A program made the translations under genes and the position numbers. A DNA stretch of 64,000 nt from Methanomicrobium antiquum (GTDB lineage: Archaea > Halobacteriota > Methanomicrobia > Methanomicrobiales > Methanomicrobiaceae): positions 558,001 to 622,000 of the forward strand of contig NZ_CP091092.1 of assembly GCF_029633915.1 (NCBI RefSeq). The letters run 5' to 3'. This document shows, piece by piece, positions 55,145-64,000 of this stretch (within the stretch, counting starts at the first letter, position 1; every line of letters starts with the position of its first letter). A model generated the notes under the pieces. It did no database searches and was not told the DNA's origin. It saw only the letters and a program-made list of their open reading frames with translations.

Positions 55145-56037
55145 AGGAAAAAATATCAGATTTCAAAAACAGATTCTACATCAACGGACATTACAATATT
55201 TACGCTCTATTATCGCTGATATTAATCTGTTTTTCTGTTGTTCTTTTGTTAATTGCATATCTTACAGACAGAAATGACTTCACAACTGCAGTTTTAATAG
55301 CAGTTTCGTTTGCAAATTTTCTTGCCGCAGTAATAATTGCGGGATTTAGCAGGTCAGGAGGAATAAATCCTGATATTTCATCAATGCTTTATCCGTCACA
55401 TTCAACAGAACTGGCCAAAATGCTCTCTTTATTAAAGGTTTTTGGAGATGCACATTTTATTCCAAAGAGCGCTTCTGAGGAACCATATACACTGCAGTTT
55501 AATCCTCCCGGAGAATATCAGGGTTTTTCCTGGAACAACAAAATGTTTTCAATGGAAGATGAAGAAACAGCCGGCTTTTTTTCCAGACCTTCTTCATATT
55601 CACTGATGAAAATGCTTTATAAAAAAGCTGGACTTTTCATTCCCGATTATGATGATTCCAATGAAACAAAATATTACGGGGATTTCAATCCGAAACAGAC
55701 TGATGTTTTTTCAGAGATACTAAAAGAAGTCCTTTGTGAATATTCATCATTTTGTGATGAAGTAAAAGTCTCTTCAAACAGCGATGAATTAATAATTACT
55801 CTTAAAAATTTCAGTCTGATATCGGGGTGCAGTGAAGTGAGAGAAGAGTCTTTAAAATGCTGTACAGTTGCGCCATGTCCTGTGTGCAGTCTTGTTGCCT
55901 CCCTCACTGCAGAGTATTTCAACAGTGTTGTGTCTTTCTCTGCAGTATGGCCGGATTATAAATCTGGAGATTTGAATATTATCCTAAAGGCTCTCTCACA
56001 TCAACCCAGAGATGAAGATCGCGATAGCTTGCATTGA
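55141..56037 (+). CDS. Membrane-anchored protein, last gene of the MoxR/DUF58 operon
   Basis: A 298-residue protein with two N-terminal membrane spans and a C-terminal domain of about 220 residues. A Cys-rich segment C-C-T-V-A-P-C-P-V-C-S-L (about 239-250) recalls a metal or disulfide site. Its last 59 bases overlap the convergent DUF1616-like gene. Family not recognised. Confidence 0.65.
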   Translation: MKEKISDFKNRFYINGHYNIYALLSLILICFSVVLLLIAYLTDRNDFTTAVLIAVSFANFLAAVIIAGFSRSGGINPDISSMLYPSHSTELAKMLSLLKVFGDAHFIPKSASEEPYTLQFNPPGEYQGFSWNNKMFSMEDEETAGFFSRPSSYSLMKMLYKKAGLFIPDYDDSNETKYYGDFNPKQTDVFSEILKEVLCEYSSFCDEVKVSSNSDELIITLKNFSLISGCSEVREESLKCCTVAPCPVCSLVASLTAEYFNSVVSFSAVWPDYKSGDLNIILKALSHQPRDEDRDSLH

Positions 56038-56962
56038 TTCTGTCAAACCCTGTTATATCATCCGGGGGACAATCATCTGCGAAAAGCAAAAGCTGGAGTT
56101 TATTGTATTTGGATGAGGGAAATTCAAACTGATATAAAATCTCCTCTGTTTTGTTGTTCGAAACTGTTTTTGTTATTCTGTCCAGGAGAACCATTCCTAA
56201 AACAGATGATGTGTTTGTTTTTTCATCAAAAACCTGTGATACAGCATAGGTTTCTATGAAATAATTAACATCTCTGTATTCGTGATTTCCAACTCCGATT
56301 ATTAAATCCTGCATTTCACCGGCGGCAAATTTTGTCGGGTAATCAGCGGCCATACCTTTTTCTCCAAGGATATAAAACTCAGTGAATTTTTCTCCTTCTT
56401 TTGGAACAACTATTACAAAAACAGTTGTTGCAATTGCGGCAATTATTGAGATTATCAGAACAACTGAAAGGATTTTATCTGTTTTTGTCTGGTCTTTTGA
56501 GAACAGTTCTGAATTTGCCTCAGAAATCATCTCTTTTAGGGGTAATCTGAATCTTTTCTCTTCAGGCTGTAAAAAACGCCTGTATTGCGCAATTACAAGC
56601 ATTGCCGTTGTGAAAATTGCAAGCGATATTACAATAGGGTCAAGTCGTATCCCAAATGGTGTGTAGTTTAAAAAAAGCCCTATTAGTGGAACTACTGCAA
56701 TTGATAATCCAAACGAGAGTGCGGTTCGTTCAATTCCGTCTATGTCTTCATTTGATGGAAAAAGCGCCGCAATCAATGAGTAGCCCGGTATGAATAAGAC
56801 AACCGGGAGTGCGAATAAAACTCTTAGAAATGTCTCATTCAGAAAGGGTACATATATGAAGACTACAGCTAATATCAGCCAGAAAAAGACTGCAACCAAA
56901 TCTTTAAACAAATATTCAGGAGAAAAAGCATCTGTTATTGTATCGTATATATCATCGGGCAC
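55979..56962 (-). CDS. DUF1616-like membrane protein
   Basis: A 327-residue protein with four spans in the first 125 residues (L-P-V-V-L-F-I-P-G-Y-S-L-I-A-A-L, a DUF1616 hallmark, then G-I-E-R-T-A-L-S-F-G-L-S-I) and a further span near 170-190, followed by an outer beta domain. DUF1616 proteins occur in archaeal surface and S-layer contexts. Its 3' end overlaps the convergent gene by 59 bases. Confidence 0.8.
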   Translation of the reverse strand: MPDDIYDTITDAFSPEYLFKDLVAVFFWLILAVVFIYVPFLNETFLRVLFALPVVLFIPGYSLIAALFPSNEDIDGIERTALSFGLSIAVVPLIGLFLNYTPFGIRLDPIVISLAIFTTAMLVIAQYRRFLQPEEKRFRLPLKEMISEANSELFSKDQTKTDKILSVVLIISIIAAIATTVFVIVVPKEGEKFTEFYILGEKGMAADYPTKFAAGEMQDLIIGVGNHEYRDVNYFIETYAVSQVFDEKTNTSSVLGMVLLDRITKTVSNNKTEEILYQFEFPSSKYNKLQLLLFADDCPPDDITGFDRINASYRDLHLWVDVREPLG

Positions 56963-56986
56963 AAAAAATCCTCAAAAATATATATT

Positions 56987-58228
56987 TTATTTTCTGAGTT
57001 TTACAGTTATCGCAACTGCAAGAGATATTAGAAGAAGGCAGAACACAAACGGCATTCCTGTTGCATTTGTCTTTTTAGGAACGCTGTCTTTTTCAGTTGG
57101 TTCTTTGTCAGCCGGACTCATGAGTGCAAAAGTTCCTTCATTTGAAACCGATGATACTACAAAGTCTCCTTTTATGACTGATGCAAGTCTAATCCACTCG
57201 CCGTTTAGATATTTCGCAATGAAAAGAGTATTTTCTGTTCCTGATTCTTTGAATGAATCAGGGATTTTAAAGCTTACAAATCCGTTTATGTCATCCCCTT
57301 CGAGAATGAGAGCATATGCACCTCCTAAAATTTTCCAGTCTGCAGGAGCCTGACCTGCCGAGTCATACATCAGAATTGCATTTGAAGATCCATCCCCTGT
57401 ATAGTAAAATTCACCATCAACCGATTCTGTTGTACCTTTGACAGACGCCGAAGCGTATAATCCTTCTAGATCATTGCTGTAAGATGAATCTGAAGAAGAC
57501 TTTTTTGAACTATCAATTTCTGTCCACCAGAGTGTCGTACTGTCTGAAGACCCCCCACCCGAAGAACCGCCAGAGGCTGAGCCCCCTGATGATGATTGTG
57601 TTGCAGTTGCAGTCGGAGTATTTGTATTGACAGCTCCGCCTCCGATAGAAATCGGTGTGTTTGTGACAACGACACTGTTTATAGTGCATATTACATCAAC
57701 GGTTGATTTTTCAATGCCGCTTATCTGAAAAGTAATATCTCCAGTGTTCTGGCCTGTTTTTTTACCTTCTATGTTGAAATTGGCTGAAACTGAATATTTA
57801 TCAGGCAGTGCATCTCCGCCAACAGATATTTTTGAATATAATCCTGCACTTGTATCGCGTGTCTGTGTTGTTGAATACATCCCGTCTGTTGAAGAACCGG
57901 CTATACTGTATTCAGTACCGTCCTTTAGAACTGTCAATTTTGTAAAATCAGTATTTTTTGTGTTTGCAGAGACATGCCCCTCTTCCAGACCAAAGGGGAT
58001 GTTGAAGTTGGTTACCTTAAATTCAAAATTGTCTCCCGGGTTTACATCAAAAACGCTTTTTATAAGAAGAGAAAAAGATGCTCCCTCTTCAAGATCTTTT
58101 ATTTTTATTGTAACATAGTCTCCTGGATCGAGATTTGTCGGACTTACTGAGATTGAAACTGCACAGGCAGAAGGAATTAAAAGACCCAGTAATATCAGGG
58201 CTGATGCCAAAAATTCATATTTTTCCAT
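56987..58228 (-). CDS. Large surface protein with beta domains and C-terminal anchor
   Basis: A 413-residue exported protein. The ATG at 58228 precedes a signal peptide ending A-C-A-V; a longer frame from 58411 would place 61 charged residues before it and is not preferred. Residues about 20-190 form an Ig-like/beta domain beginning S-P-T-N-L-D-P-G-D-Y-V. A Ser/Thr/Gly-rich segment follows (S-S-G-G-S-A-S-G-G-S-S-G-G-G), then a second beta domain and a C-terminal membrane helix (P-F-V-F-C-L-L-L-I-S-L-A-V). Probably a cell-envelope component. Confidence 0.78.
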   Translation of the reverse strand: MEKYEFLASALILLGLLIPSACAVSISVSPTNLDPGDYVTIKIKDLEEGASFSLLIKSVFDVNPGDNFEFKVTNFNIPFGLEEGHVSANTKNTDFTKLTVLKDGTEYSIAGSSTDGMYSTTQTRDTSAGLYSKISVGGDALPDKYSVSANFNIEGKKTGQNTGDITFQISGIEKSTVDVICTINSVVVTNTPISIGGGAVNTNTPTATATQSSSGGSASGGSSGGGSSDSTTLWWTEIDSSKKSSSDSSYSNDLEGLYASASVKGTTESVDGEFYYTGDGSSNAILMYDSAGQAPADWKILGGAYALILEGDDINGFVSFKIPDSFKESGTENTLFIAKYLNGEWIRLASVIKGDFVVSSVSNEGTFALMSPADKEPTEKDSVPKKTNATGMPFVFCLLLISLAVAITVKLRK

Positions 58229-58307
58229 CTGAGTAAAAGTATAAGATGGCAAGTAATATATATATGTGATGCAAAAACGATTAGCATAAGTTTTGGGGGG
58301 TATAAAT

Positions 58308-60803
58308 TTGAATAACAAAAATCTGTTATCCTTAATTTTGATTTTTTTATTTTTTATGCTTGTAATCCCTTCGTCTGTCTTAGCAGATCCTTTTGAGTCT
58401 GTTCTGACCAAGGATTATAATTATAAAAATGTAACAATCAGAAACATAAATAGTCTGGATATCGCCAATCCTGCGGTATCAAAAGTTGATGTATTATCTA
58501 CTGCCGGCGACGGCTCGGATATTGATAAAGTAAATATTCCTAAAATCAGTTCTGTTAAAAGAACTTTTACAACAACCAGCGGCAAATTTCAGGGAGTGGC
58601 AGTTACAATAGACACCTCTCAGATGAGCAGTGACATTGACTGGTCCGGGATATCAGGGTATAATATATACACCAAAAGAACTGTTCCAACCCTTAAATTC
58701 ACGGTTCCCGGTTATCGGGGCAATCCGATGCTTGTTCAGATAAGTGATGATCTGACTAAGGACCAGGCAAGTGATCTTTCAACTTTCATTGACAACTCAA
58801 AACCCACTTTTGTTTATCATCCTGACAGGATAATGCATGTAAATATCCAGAGTAGTCAATACAGAGGTTCAGGTACATTTAGCTCAGAAGATTACAACAC
58901 CAGCGATATAAGCTGGACTTTAAATAAAAATATTGTACAGCTCAGTTCAGGCTTTTCAGCACCTGCTGATAATTCAAGAACTTATGAAAAAGCCTATTCA
59001 GAAGATATTCCTGAGATTGGAAAGTACTCAGGTTCTGCGATTTATCTTGACAATGATGCCAAAACCGTGACTGTTCTTGCCGGATTTCCAGTGTTAATCC
59101 TTGACAATGATTATACTGGAACCTGGACTGAGCAGACAAATGGTGACATAAAGGTTTCATTTGCAACAAATCCATCCGGTCTTTCAAAAGTCGTCTGGCT
59201 GATGCTTGATAAAGATGCTGATTATTCCCTTGATATGAAAATTAATACCAGTGCTGTTGTTGGTGATGCAAGCTCCAGATGGGGAAGTCTTGCAGGTTCT
59301 GGTGATATAACCGGTATCATGTATGATATGGTCAGAAATGATGTGGGTGAAAGTTTCGCCACATACAAATTCAAAGCCGCGGGGGGAAGTGAGCCTTCAT
59401 ACGCAAATAACTGGGCTAATATCGCAATCTCTGAAGGTTACGGTGCTTCAGGTCAAAATGATGGTTCATATGCAATAGTTCCAAAAGCAACATATGATGC
59501 ATTTAAAACCGGCAATTACTATCTTTATCTGATGGGTCTTAATGACAAACATGACGTTATTGCATTTGATCAGACAGAAAAGTCTTTGAAAAAGGAAGAT
59601 GTCAACGGCGGCCAACCAATACAGCCTAACACACCAGTAGTTATTAATGTGGGAACAGTTGGTGATACTGTTGAGACCGAAACTGATGTTGTTATAAATC
59701 TTACAACCAGTAATTCCACTTCAGGAAGTCAGAAGATAACTGTAACCATTGGTACAGAACCGCCGGAAGGAGGCAGTAATCCGCCATCCGGAGAGAAAAT
59801 GCTGATGAAATTTTTGACAATCGAAGCTTCGATTTCAAATGATGATTTATCATCTGTCAGGATAGAGGCTTCATATAATGAGACTCAGGTTAAGAACGCA
59901 GGAATTGATGAATCCAAATTAAGACTTTATTATTGGGATATCATCTCAGAAACTTACAAAGAAACAACGGATAGTGGTGTAGATACTGTCAATAATAAGG
60001 TATATGGATATGTCACCCACTTAACGACATTTGCGATTATTACAAAGACAACAGAAACACCAACAACTGCAACACCAACACCCACCGGCGGAGGCGGCGG
60101 TGGAGGGGGCGGCGGCTCCGGAGGCGGTGGCGGATTTGCCGGTTCAATCATTGCCGGAGGAGAAGCCGGGACTATAACAACAGTCACCACAACAGGCAGA
60201 CTTGATACAGATAAAGACGGTGTTGTTGAAACATCAATAGAAATTGATGCAAAAGACGAACTTGCAGGTCTTGTAATATTAAGGGGCACAACTGCTCTGG
60301 ATATTTTCGGAGATCCTCTAAGAGAAGTTACAATAATTCCGGTTTCAAAGTCATCCGCACCTTATACTCCAGAAAAGGGCAAAGGCAAAATATTCTCCTT
60401 TAACGGAATGTATTATGAATGCTCTCCTGCAGGTGCGACATTTGATCCTCCAATCGACATAGTGTTCCAGCTTACAGAAGATCAGTTCTATTCACTTGAA
60501 GATAACCAGCACTTCTCAGTTCAATACTATGATGAATCAACAGGAGAATGGGTTGAAGTAAGAACATATGTCAATCCGGGCACACATCAGGTTATAGGAG
60601 AGGTTTTACACTTCAGTACATATGCCCTTCTGGTAAAAGACACTGCATTCGAAGTTGTTACTGAGACTGTGACTACTGCACCTTTGGGTGAAGGAGAAAA
60701 ACCTGCAGGAGAAATTCCTGTATGGGCCTGGGCTCTTGTAATAGTCGTTATCCTCGTTTTGATAGCAGGCATATGGATATATTACAATAAAAAGAAAAGT
60801 TAA
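58308..60803 (+). CDS. Large surface protein with Gly-rich linker and C-terminal anchor
   Basis: An 831-residue exported protein. The TTG at 58308 follows a run of six G and starts the signal peptide; an in-frame TTG at 58293 lies before it. Beta-rich domains fill residues about 25-590. A Thr/Pro stretch and a run of Gly (ten, broken by a Ser, then more Gly) form a linker near 597-612, then a ZU5/autocleavage-like domain with I-S-F-N-G-M-Y-Y-E-C-S-P-A-G-A-T-F-like sequence. A C-terminal membrane helix (P-V-W-A-W-A-L-V-I-V-V-I-L) and a basic tail close it. Probably an S-layer or adhesive protein. Confidence 0.82.
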   Translation: MNNKNLLSLILIFLFFMLVIPSSVLADPFESVLTKDYNYKNVTIRNINSLDIANPAVSKVDVLSTAGDGSDIDKVNIPKISSVKRTFTTTSGKFQGVAVTIDTSQMSSDIDWSGISGYNIYTKRTVPTLKFTVPGYRGNPMLVQISDDLTKDQASDLSTFIDNSKPTFVYHPDRIMHVNIQSSQYRGSGTFSSEDYNTSDISWTLNKNIVQLSSGFSAPADNSRTYEKAYSEDIPEIGKYSGSAIYLDNDAKTVTVLAGFPVLILDNDYTGTWTEQTNGDIKVSFATNPSGLSKVVWLMLDKDADYSLDMKINTSAVVGDASSRWGSLAGSGDITGIMYDMVRNDVGESFATYKFKAAGGSEPSYANNWANIAISEGYGASGQNDGSYAIVPKATYDAFKTGNYYLYLMGLNDKHDVIAFDQTEKSLKKEDVNGGQPIQPNTPVVINVGTVGDTVETETDVVINLTTSNSTSGSQKITVTIGTEPPEGGSNPPSGEKMLMKFLTIEASISNDDLSSVRIEASYNETQVKNAGIDESKLRLYYWDIISETYKETTDSGVDTVNNKVYGYVTHLTTFAIITKTTETPTTATPTPTGGGGGGGGGGSGGGGGFAGSIIAGGEAGTITTVTTTGRLDTDKDGVVETSIEIDAKDELAGLVILRGTTALDIFGDPLREVTIIPVSKSSAPYTPEKGKGKIFSFNGMYYECSPAGATFDPPIDIVFQLTEDQFYSLEDNQHFSVQYYDESTGEWVEVRTYVNPGTHQVIGEVLHFSTYALLVKDTAFEVVTETVTTAPLGEGEKPAGEIPVWAWALVIVVILVLIAGIWIYYNKKKS

Positions 60804-61118
60804 TGGCAGTAAAAATTAAAAAAAATCCTATTTTTTCAATTATTTGTCTGCTTTTTAATTAGCATTTAAATCTGTTTTTAAGTCTGGTTTTCAAACCTGT
60901 TTGAAAATTTGTTTTCAATATTTTTTCATAAACGCGCTAAGAGGTTTTACATATAATGCAATTGTGCATTCCGTATTGTATGTTTTGGCATGATTCATAG
61001 GAGGCTTATGATCCAATAAAAACAAATAATGGGCTTTTCAGACGGTTTCTATAAAATAAAACCAAATGATAACGTATTTAAATCCTCGCGCAATAATTAC
61101 TATTTGAGGTGAATTACC
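60804..61118. other. Intergenic region with the mer promoter
   Basis: A 315-base gap. It contains T-rich stretches after the surface gene (possible terminator) and, at 60999-61019, a GGAGG followed by a three-codon frame (ATG ATC CAA TAA) of doubtful meaning. The likely mer promoter is annotated separately. Confidence 0.5.
61075..61083 (+). promoter_or_regulatory. Predicted archaeal TATA box for mer
   Basis: TATTTAAAT at 61075-61083 is a good archaeal TATA box. Transcription should begin about 25 bases downstream, near 61104, leaving a leader of about 15 bases that carries GAGGTGA at 61106-61112 before the TTG start at 61119. Confidence 0.6.
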
Positions 61119-62120
61119 TTGAGTTATGGAATAGAATTTGTGCCAGGAAATATTTCCGTTAAGGAAGTAGTAAAATACTGTAAACTTGCAGAGCAGAAAG
61201 ATATTGACTTTGCATGGATTACAAACCACTATAACAACCGCCACTGCTACCCGACACTTGCAGCAATTGCTCAGGCAACTGACAGCATCAAGATGGGACC
61301 GGGTATCATGAACACATTTACTGACACTCCTGCAGCGATTGCATCATTTATGTGCACACTCAATGAGATTTCAGACGGACGTGCAGTCCTCGGTATTGGT
61401 CCGGGTGATCTGTCAACACTTCCAAAACTTGCAATTGATCCGGTAAAACCTGTTGCACGCTTAAAAGAGGGTGTACAGCAGATAAAGGCACTTTGCACAG
61501 GTGAGGAAGTAAAGAAGTCCGGAAACATGGATTTCTTCGACTATGACGGAGCTAAACTTACCGGTGTCCAGCTTCCTGCAAAGAAGAAGCAGATTCCTGT
61601 ATACATTGGTGCACAGGGACCAAAGATGCTTCAGCTTGCCGGAGAAATCGGTGAGGGAGCACTTATCAACGCTTCAAACTCCAAGGACTTTGAAGTAGCA
61701 ATTCCACTTATCAAAGAGGCATGCGACAAAATAGACGACAAGAAATTCAAGAAATTCGATGTCGGTGCATACACTGCAATGTCAATTGACCAGAGCGAAA
61801 AGAAGGCACGCAATGCGGCAAAGATTGTTGCGGCATTCATTGCGGCAGGTTCACCACCCGCACTTCTTGACCGCCACGGACTTGACCAGGCAAATGTTGG
61901 TAAGATTAAAGATGCACTTTCACGCTTTGACTTTGGTGCAGTCGGCGGCCTTGTCGGCGATGCTGAAATCGATGCATTTACAATTGCAGGAACACCTGAG
62001 ATGGTAAAAGAGAAATGTGAAAACCTTACAAAAGCAGGCGTTACACAGATTATCTTTGGTTCACCTCTTGGTCCTGACATGACAAACTCAATCCGTCTTC
62101 TTGGAAAATACATAATCTAA
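61119..62120 (+). CDS. mer: F420-dependent methylenetetrahydromethanopterin reductase
   Basis: A 333-residue luciferase-like protein of the Mer family. It begins Y-G-I-E-F-V-P-G and has I-T-N-H-Y-N-N-R, G-P-G-I-M-N, G-R-A-V-L-G-I-G-P-G-D, V-Y-I-G-A-Q-G-P-K-M-L-Q-L-A-G-E-I-G and V-T-Q-I-I-F-G-S-P-L-G-P-D. It reduces methylene- to methyl-tetrahydromethanopterin with reduced F420 in methanogenesis. The start is TTG at 61119 with GAGGTGA upstream. It is followed by a stretch with repeat copies 4 and 5. Confidence 0.95.
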   Translation: MSYGIEFVPGNISVKEVVKYCKLAEQKDIDFAWITNHYNNRHCYPTLAAIAQATDSIKMGPGIMNTFTDTPAAIASFMCTLNEISDGRAVLGIGPGDLSTLPKLAIDPVKPVARLKEGVQQIKALCTGEEVKKSGNMDFFDYDGAKLTGVQLPAKKKQIPVYIGAQGPKMLQLAGEIGEGALINASNSKDFEVAIPLIKEACDKIDDKKFKKFDVGAYTAMSIDQSEKKARNAAKIVAAFIAAGSPPALLDRHGLDQANVGKIKDALSRFDFGAVGGLVGDAEIDAFTIAGTPEMVKEKCENLTKAGVTQIIFGSPLGPDMTNSIRLLGKYII

Positions 62121-62260
62121 GACTGATTTAGTTAAAAATACAACACAATTTTTTTTAAAAATTTCAGTTTTGTTTAGCGCAAAAAAAATATCCGGGTGTG
62201 AGAGAACAAAAAAATCTTAAATTCGGTATTTTTTCTTTTGAAGAGAGTGCATTTGCTATA

Positions 62261-62324
62261 AAAGTTACTTTGGAACTTACATGAGACTGTTTTACATGAA
62301 ATATATTTTTCATGAACGTTTTTT
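62261..62324 (+). repeat. Interspersed intergenic repeat, copy 4
   Basis: It reads AAAGTTACTTTGGAACTTAC, ATGAGACTG, then TTTACATGAAATATATTTTT and CATGAACG. The first palindrome is partly mutated. Confidence 0.72.
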
Positions 62325-62402
62325 GATAAATTATAAAATCCATTATGATTTATCTGATAATAACTGCAAAATTACCTGTTTGGGTTTTATAAATTATATA
62401 TC

Positions 62403-62465
62403 AAAGTTACTTCGTAAACTTACATGAAACTGTTTGTATGAAATGATAATTTCATAAACGTTTTT
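62403..62465 (+). repeat. Interspersed intergenic repeat, copy 5
   Basis: It reads AAAGTTACTTCGTAAACTTA, CATGAAACTGTTTGTATG, AAATGATAATTTCATAAACG. It is close to the reverse complement of copy 3, 22 kb away, and ends about 20 bases before the galT start. Confidence 0.75.
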
Positions 62466-62485
62466 ACAGGAAGAGGGTATAAGTC

Positions 62486-63463
62486 ATGTTTTCAGAATCA
62501 GTAATCCGTCTTGAAAATAATAATCTGTATGGCAGTTCTGATAATTATAAAAATCATCTGATAAACTTTCGGTGCGAAACTCTGACAGGCTTTAAATCAA
62601 GAATAAGCCCTGCAAGAGCAAAAAGAGAGATTGACTGCAGATCTGATAACACCTCTTTTGAGCAAGGAAAAATTAATGCATGTCCTTTTTGTCCTGAAAG
62701 GATATACTCTGAGACTCCTGTTTTTGCCGGCAATAAAAGAATTGAAATTGGTGAAAGTGTGACTTTTCCCAATCTGTTTCCTTTTTCAAAGACTCATGTT
62801 GTTACTGTAATTACAAAAGAACATTCTCCCTGTTCATTTACCAAAAGGCAGATTGAAGATGCCCTGCAGGCTCAGTATATGGCGCTAAAAGATACAGCAG
62901 GCTATCCCTCTGTCAACTGGAATAATTTATCATCCGCCGGTGCAAGTATGATTCATCCCCACATGCAGGGAATCTCTGATGATAGTCCTTCATATGTAAC
63001 AGGAGTTTACATAAAAAAAAGCAGGGAATATTTTTTGAAGAATAACAAAAATTACTGGGATATATTATCCTGTTGTGAGGTAAATTCGGAAAGGTATCTT
63101 TTCGGTGATGAGATAGTATGGTCTGCAAATCCTGTCCCTTTTGGAGAAAAAGAGATAAGAGGCTATATGCCGGTTTCTAAGATTTGTGATTTTTCTGAGT
63201 ATGTAGATCTTTTATCATCTGATATTTTAAAGATCATTGATTACTACAAAAAATCCGGGCATTTTGCATACAATATGACGATTCGTTTCGGCAAAAAAGA
63301 TTCAGATGAATCATTTAAGGCATTTGTATCAGTTATTGCAAGGATTAACCCAAACCCTGATTCCACATCCGATTCTGCGTATATGGAGAGGCTTAATTTT
63401 GAACCTGTTGTTTTGACAATTCCGGAAGAAATTGGTGCTGATTACAGACATAAATGTAGATAA
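62486..63463 (+). CDS. galT: GalT-like nucleotidyltransferase (HIT superfamily)
   Basis: A 325-residue protein of the galactose-1-phosphate uridylyltransferase family. The catalytic HIT motif is A-S-M-I-H-P-H-M-Q (H-P-H, about residues 156-158), and a zinc-type C-P-F-C-P-E lies near residue 67. The F-P-N-L-F-P-F-S-K-T-H segment is also typical. It should transfer UMP or a related nucleotide to a sugar phosphate. GAGGG precedes the ATG. Confidence 0.88.
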   Translation: MFSESVIRLENNNLYGSSDNYKNHLINFRCETLTGFKSRISPARAKREIDCRSDNTSFEQGKINACPFCPERIYSETPVFAGNKRIEIGESVTFPNLFPFSKTHVVTVITKEHSPCSFTKRQIEDALQAQYMALKDTAGYPSVNWNNLSSAGASMIHPHMQGISDDSPSYVTGVYIKKSREYFLKNNKNYWDILSCCEVNSERYLFGDEIVWSANPVPFGEKEIRGYMPVSKICDFSEYVDLLSSDILKIIDYYKKSGHFAYNMTIRFGKKDSDESFKAFVSVIARINPNPDSTSDSAYMERLNFEPVVLTIPEEIGADYRHKCR

Positions 63464-63523
63464 ATGCGAAAAAAACAGATATAAAAACCGGATTTAAAAA
63501 AAAGGATTTATTTATTTTTAGGT

Positions 63524-64000
63524 TTACCAGGGCTTTGAGATAAGTTCTGTCTTCTTTACTATCTCACCGTCTGACTTGTGTGGTCTTCTGATTACGCCAT
63601 CACAGCCCTTCTCAATCTCACGTGCTTCTTCACAGAGAAGCATTGCAGAGCGCATCATCTCGTGTGCGGATGCAACGATTGGCGTATAGTTCTCGTGTCC
63701 CTTTGTCATGAAACAGCCTTTGACGTTGACGCCTGCTACTGCCTGTGCTATCTCGTATGCTGCACGTGCCTTTGCATATGCGTATGGGTTTGAAAATTCA
63801 TCTACAACAGCCTTGTCTGATGTCATAACAATCTTTGGAAGCTCAAGTTCTGCTCCTTTCTTGCCTGCCTTTACCTGATCAATTACTGCGTCAATTGCAA
63901 GCTGGAGTTTCCTGAAAGCGCCTGTAATTGTAAGAACTTTTACAAGGTTTCCATTGTAATCTGACATCTCAACCGGGTCTAAGAATTCACGGCGTGCACC
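63524..64000 (-). CDS. mtd: F420-dependent methylenetetrahydromethanopterin dehydrogenase, C-terminal part
   Basis: The frame stays open to the window edge, where it reads [10 protein letters not shown] before the internal Met at 63967, so the gene begins beyond the right edge. The visible 158 residues match the Mtd C-terminus: [21 protein letters not shown]-like, and [14 protein letters not shown] near the end. Mtd oxidises or reduces methylene/methenyl-tetrahydromethanopterin with F420. It is on the strand opposite mer. Confidence 0.93.
   Translation of the reverse strand, partial: GARREFLDPVEMSDYNGNLVKVLTITGAFRKLQLAIDAVIDQVKAGKKGAELELPKIVMTSDKAVVDEFSNPYAYAKARAAYEIAQAVAGVNVKGCFMTKGHENYTPIVASAHEMMRSAMLLCEEAREIEKGCDGVIRRPHKSDGEIVKKTELISKPW

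Larger units (their letters stand above)
62121..62485. other. Intergenic region with two repeat copies
   Basis: A 365-base gap between mer and galT. It has an oligo-T run just after mer (about 62145-62160, possible terminator), and repeat copies 4 and 5. GAGGG precedes the galT start. Confidence 0.5.

Noticed and set aside
60090-60140. Gly-codon run as a DNA repeat element
   Set aside because: It is a coding Gly-rich linker in the surface protein, framed by a Thr/Pro stretch, not a mobile or regulatory repeat.
1-64000. CRISPR array, tRNA or rRNA genes
   Set aside because: No regularly spaced direct repeats and no recognisable tRNA or rRNA segments were found while reading through the window.

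Overview
The window looks like a chromosome segment of an AT-rich methanogenic archaeon, most likely a member of the Methanomicrobiales (Methanoplanus-like; this placement is an inference). The support is methanogenesis genes for the F420-dependent enzymes Mer and Mtd at the right end, archaeal type IV pilins, a TadA/TadC-type pilus assembly operon, archaeal-style surface proteins, frequent GTG/TTG starts behind GGAGG/GGTG ribosome binding sites, and TATA-like boxes. I saw no rRNA or tRNA gene and no CRISPR array.

Layout. 1-10.2 kb is accessory: secreted or membrane-bound proteins (Ig-like modules ending in a W-x-W strand, beta-propellers, Yip1-like membrane proteins), with one surface gene broken twice, by an in-frame stop and by an intact IS1634-like element (6475-8194) flanked by a 5-bp target duplication. 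10.2-38.5 kb is the striking part, a tetrapyrrole/metal region. On the minus strand an apparent operon runs substrate-binding protein, permease, ATPase, a fused NifH-NifD-like protein and a NifK-like protein. It is preceded by genes for CbiZ, a CbiK-like protein with a degenerate active site, a TIM-barrel protein and separate ChlD-like and ChlI-like chelatase subunits, headed by a truncated CbiZ copy. On the plus strand a second operon runs a small secreted protein, substrate-binding protein, permease, ATPase and a CobN-type chelatase, followed by a fused ChlI-ChlD gene. Pilins, a Gate-domain membrane protein and a secreted FmdE-family protein are interspersed. 38.8-46.7 kb holds a transglutaminase-like membrane protein and a type IV pilus/Tad-like operon. 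46.8-49.6 kb has a sugar-nucleotide epimerase, an ISL3-type transposase relic, two GC-rich hairpins and membrane proteins. 49.7-56 kb is a MoxR/DUF58/DUF4129/DUF4350-type operon. 56-60.8 kb encodes a DUF1616-like protein and two large surface proteins. 61-64 kb has mer, a galT-like gene and the end of mtd.

How the genes may work together (inference). Two FecBCD-type importers are each translationally coupled to an enzyme of tetrapyrrole chemistry: one to a nitrogenase-like two-component reductase that is not the standard CfbC/CfbD pair, the other to a CobN-type chelatase with ChlI/ChlD motor subunits. With CbiZ (corrinoid salvage) and the CbiK-like protein this suggests uptake and remodelling of a corrinoid, another tetrapyrrole or a metal chelate. 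Its substrate is not determinable from sequence. A family of about 65-bp palindromic repeats is scattered between genes over at least 38 kb.
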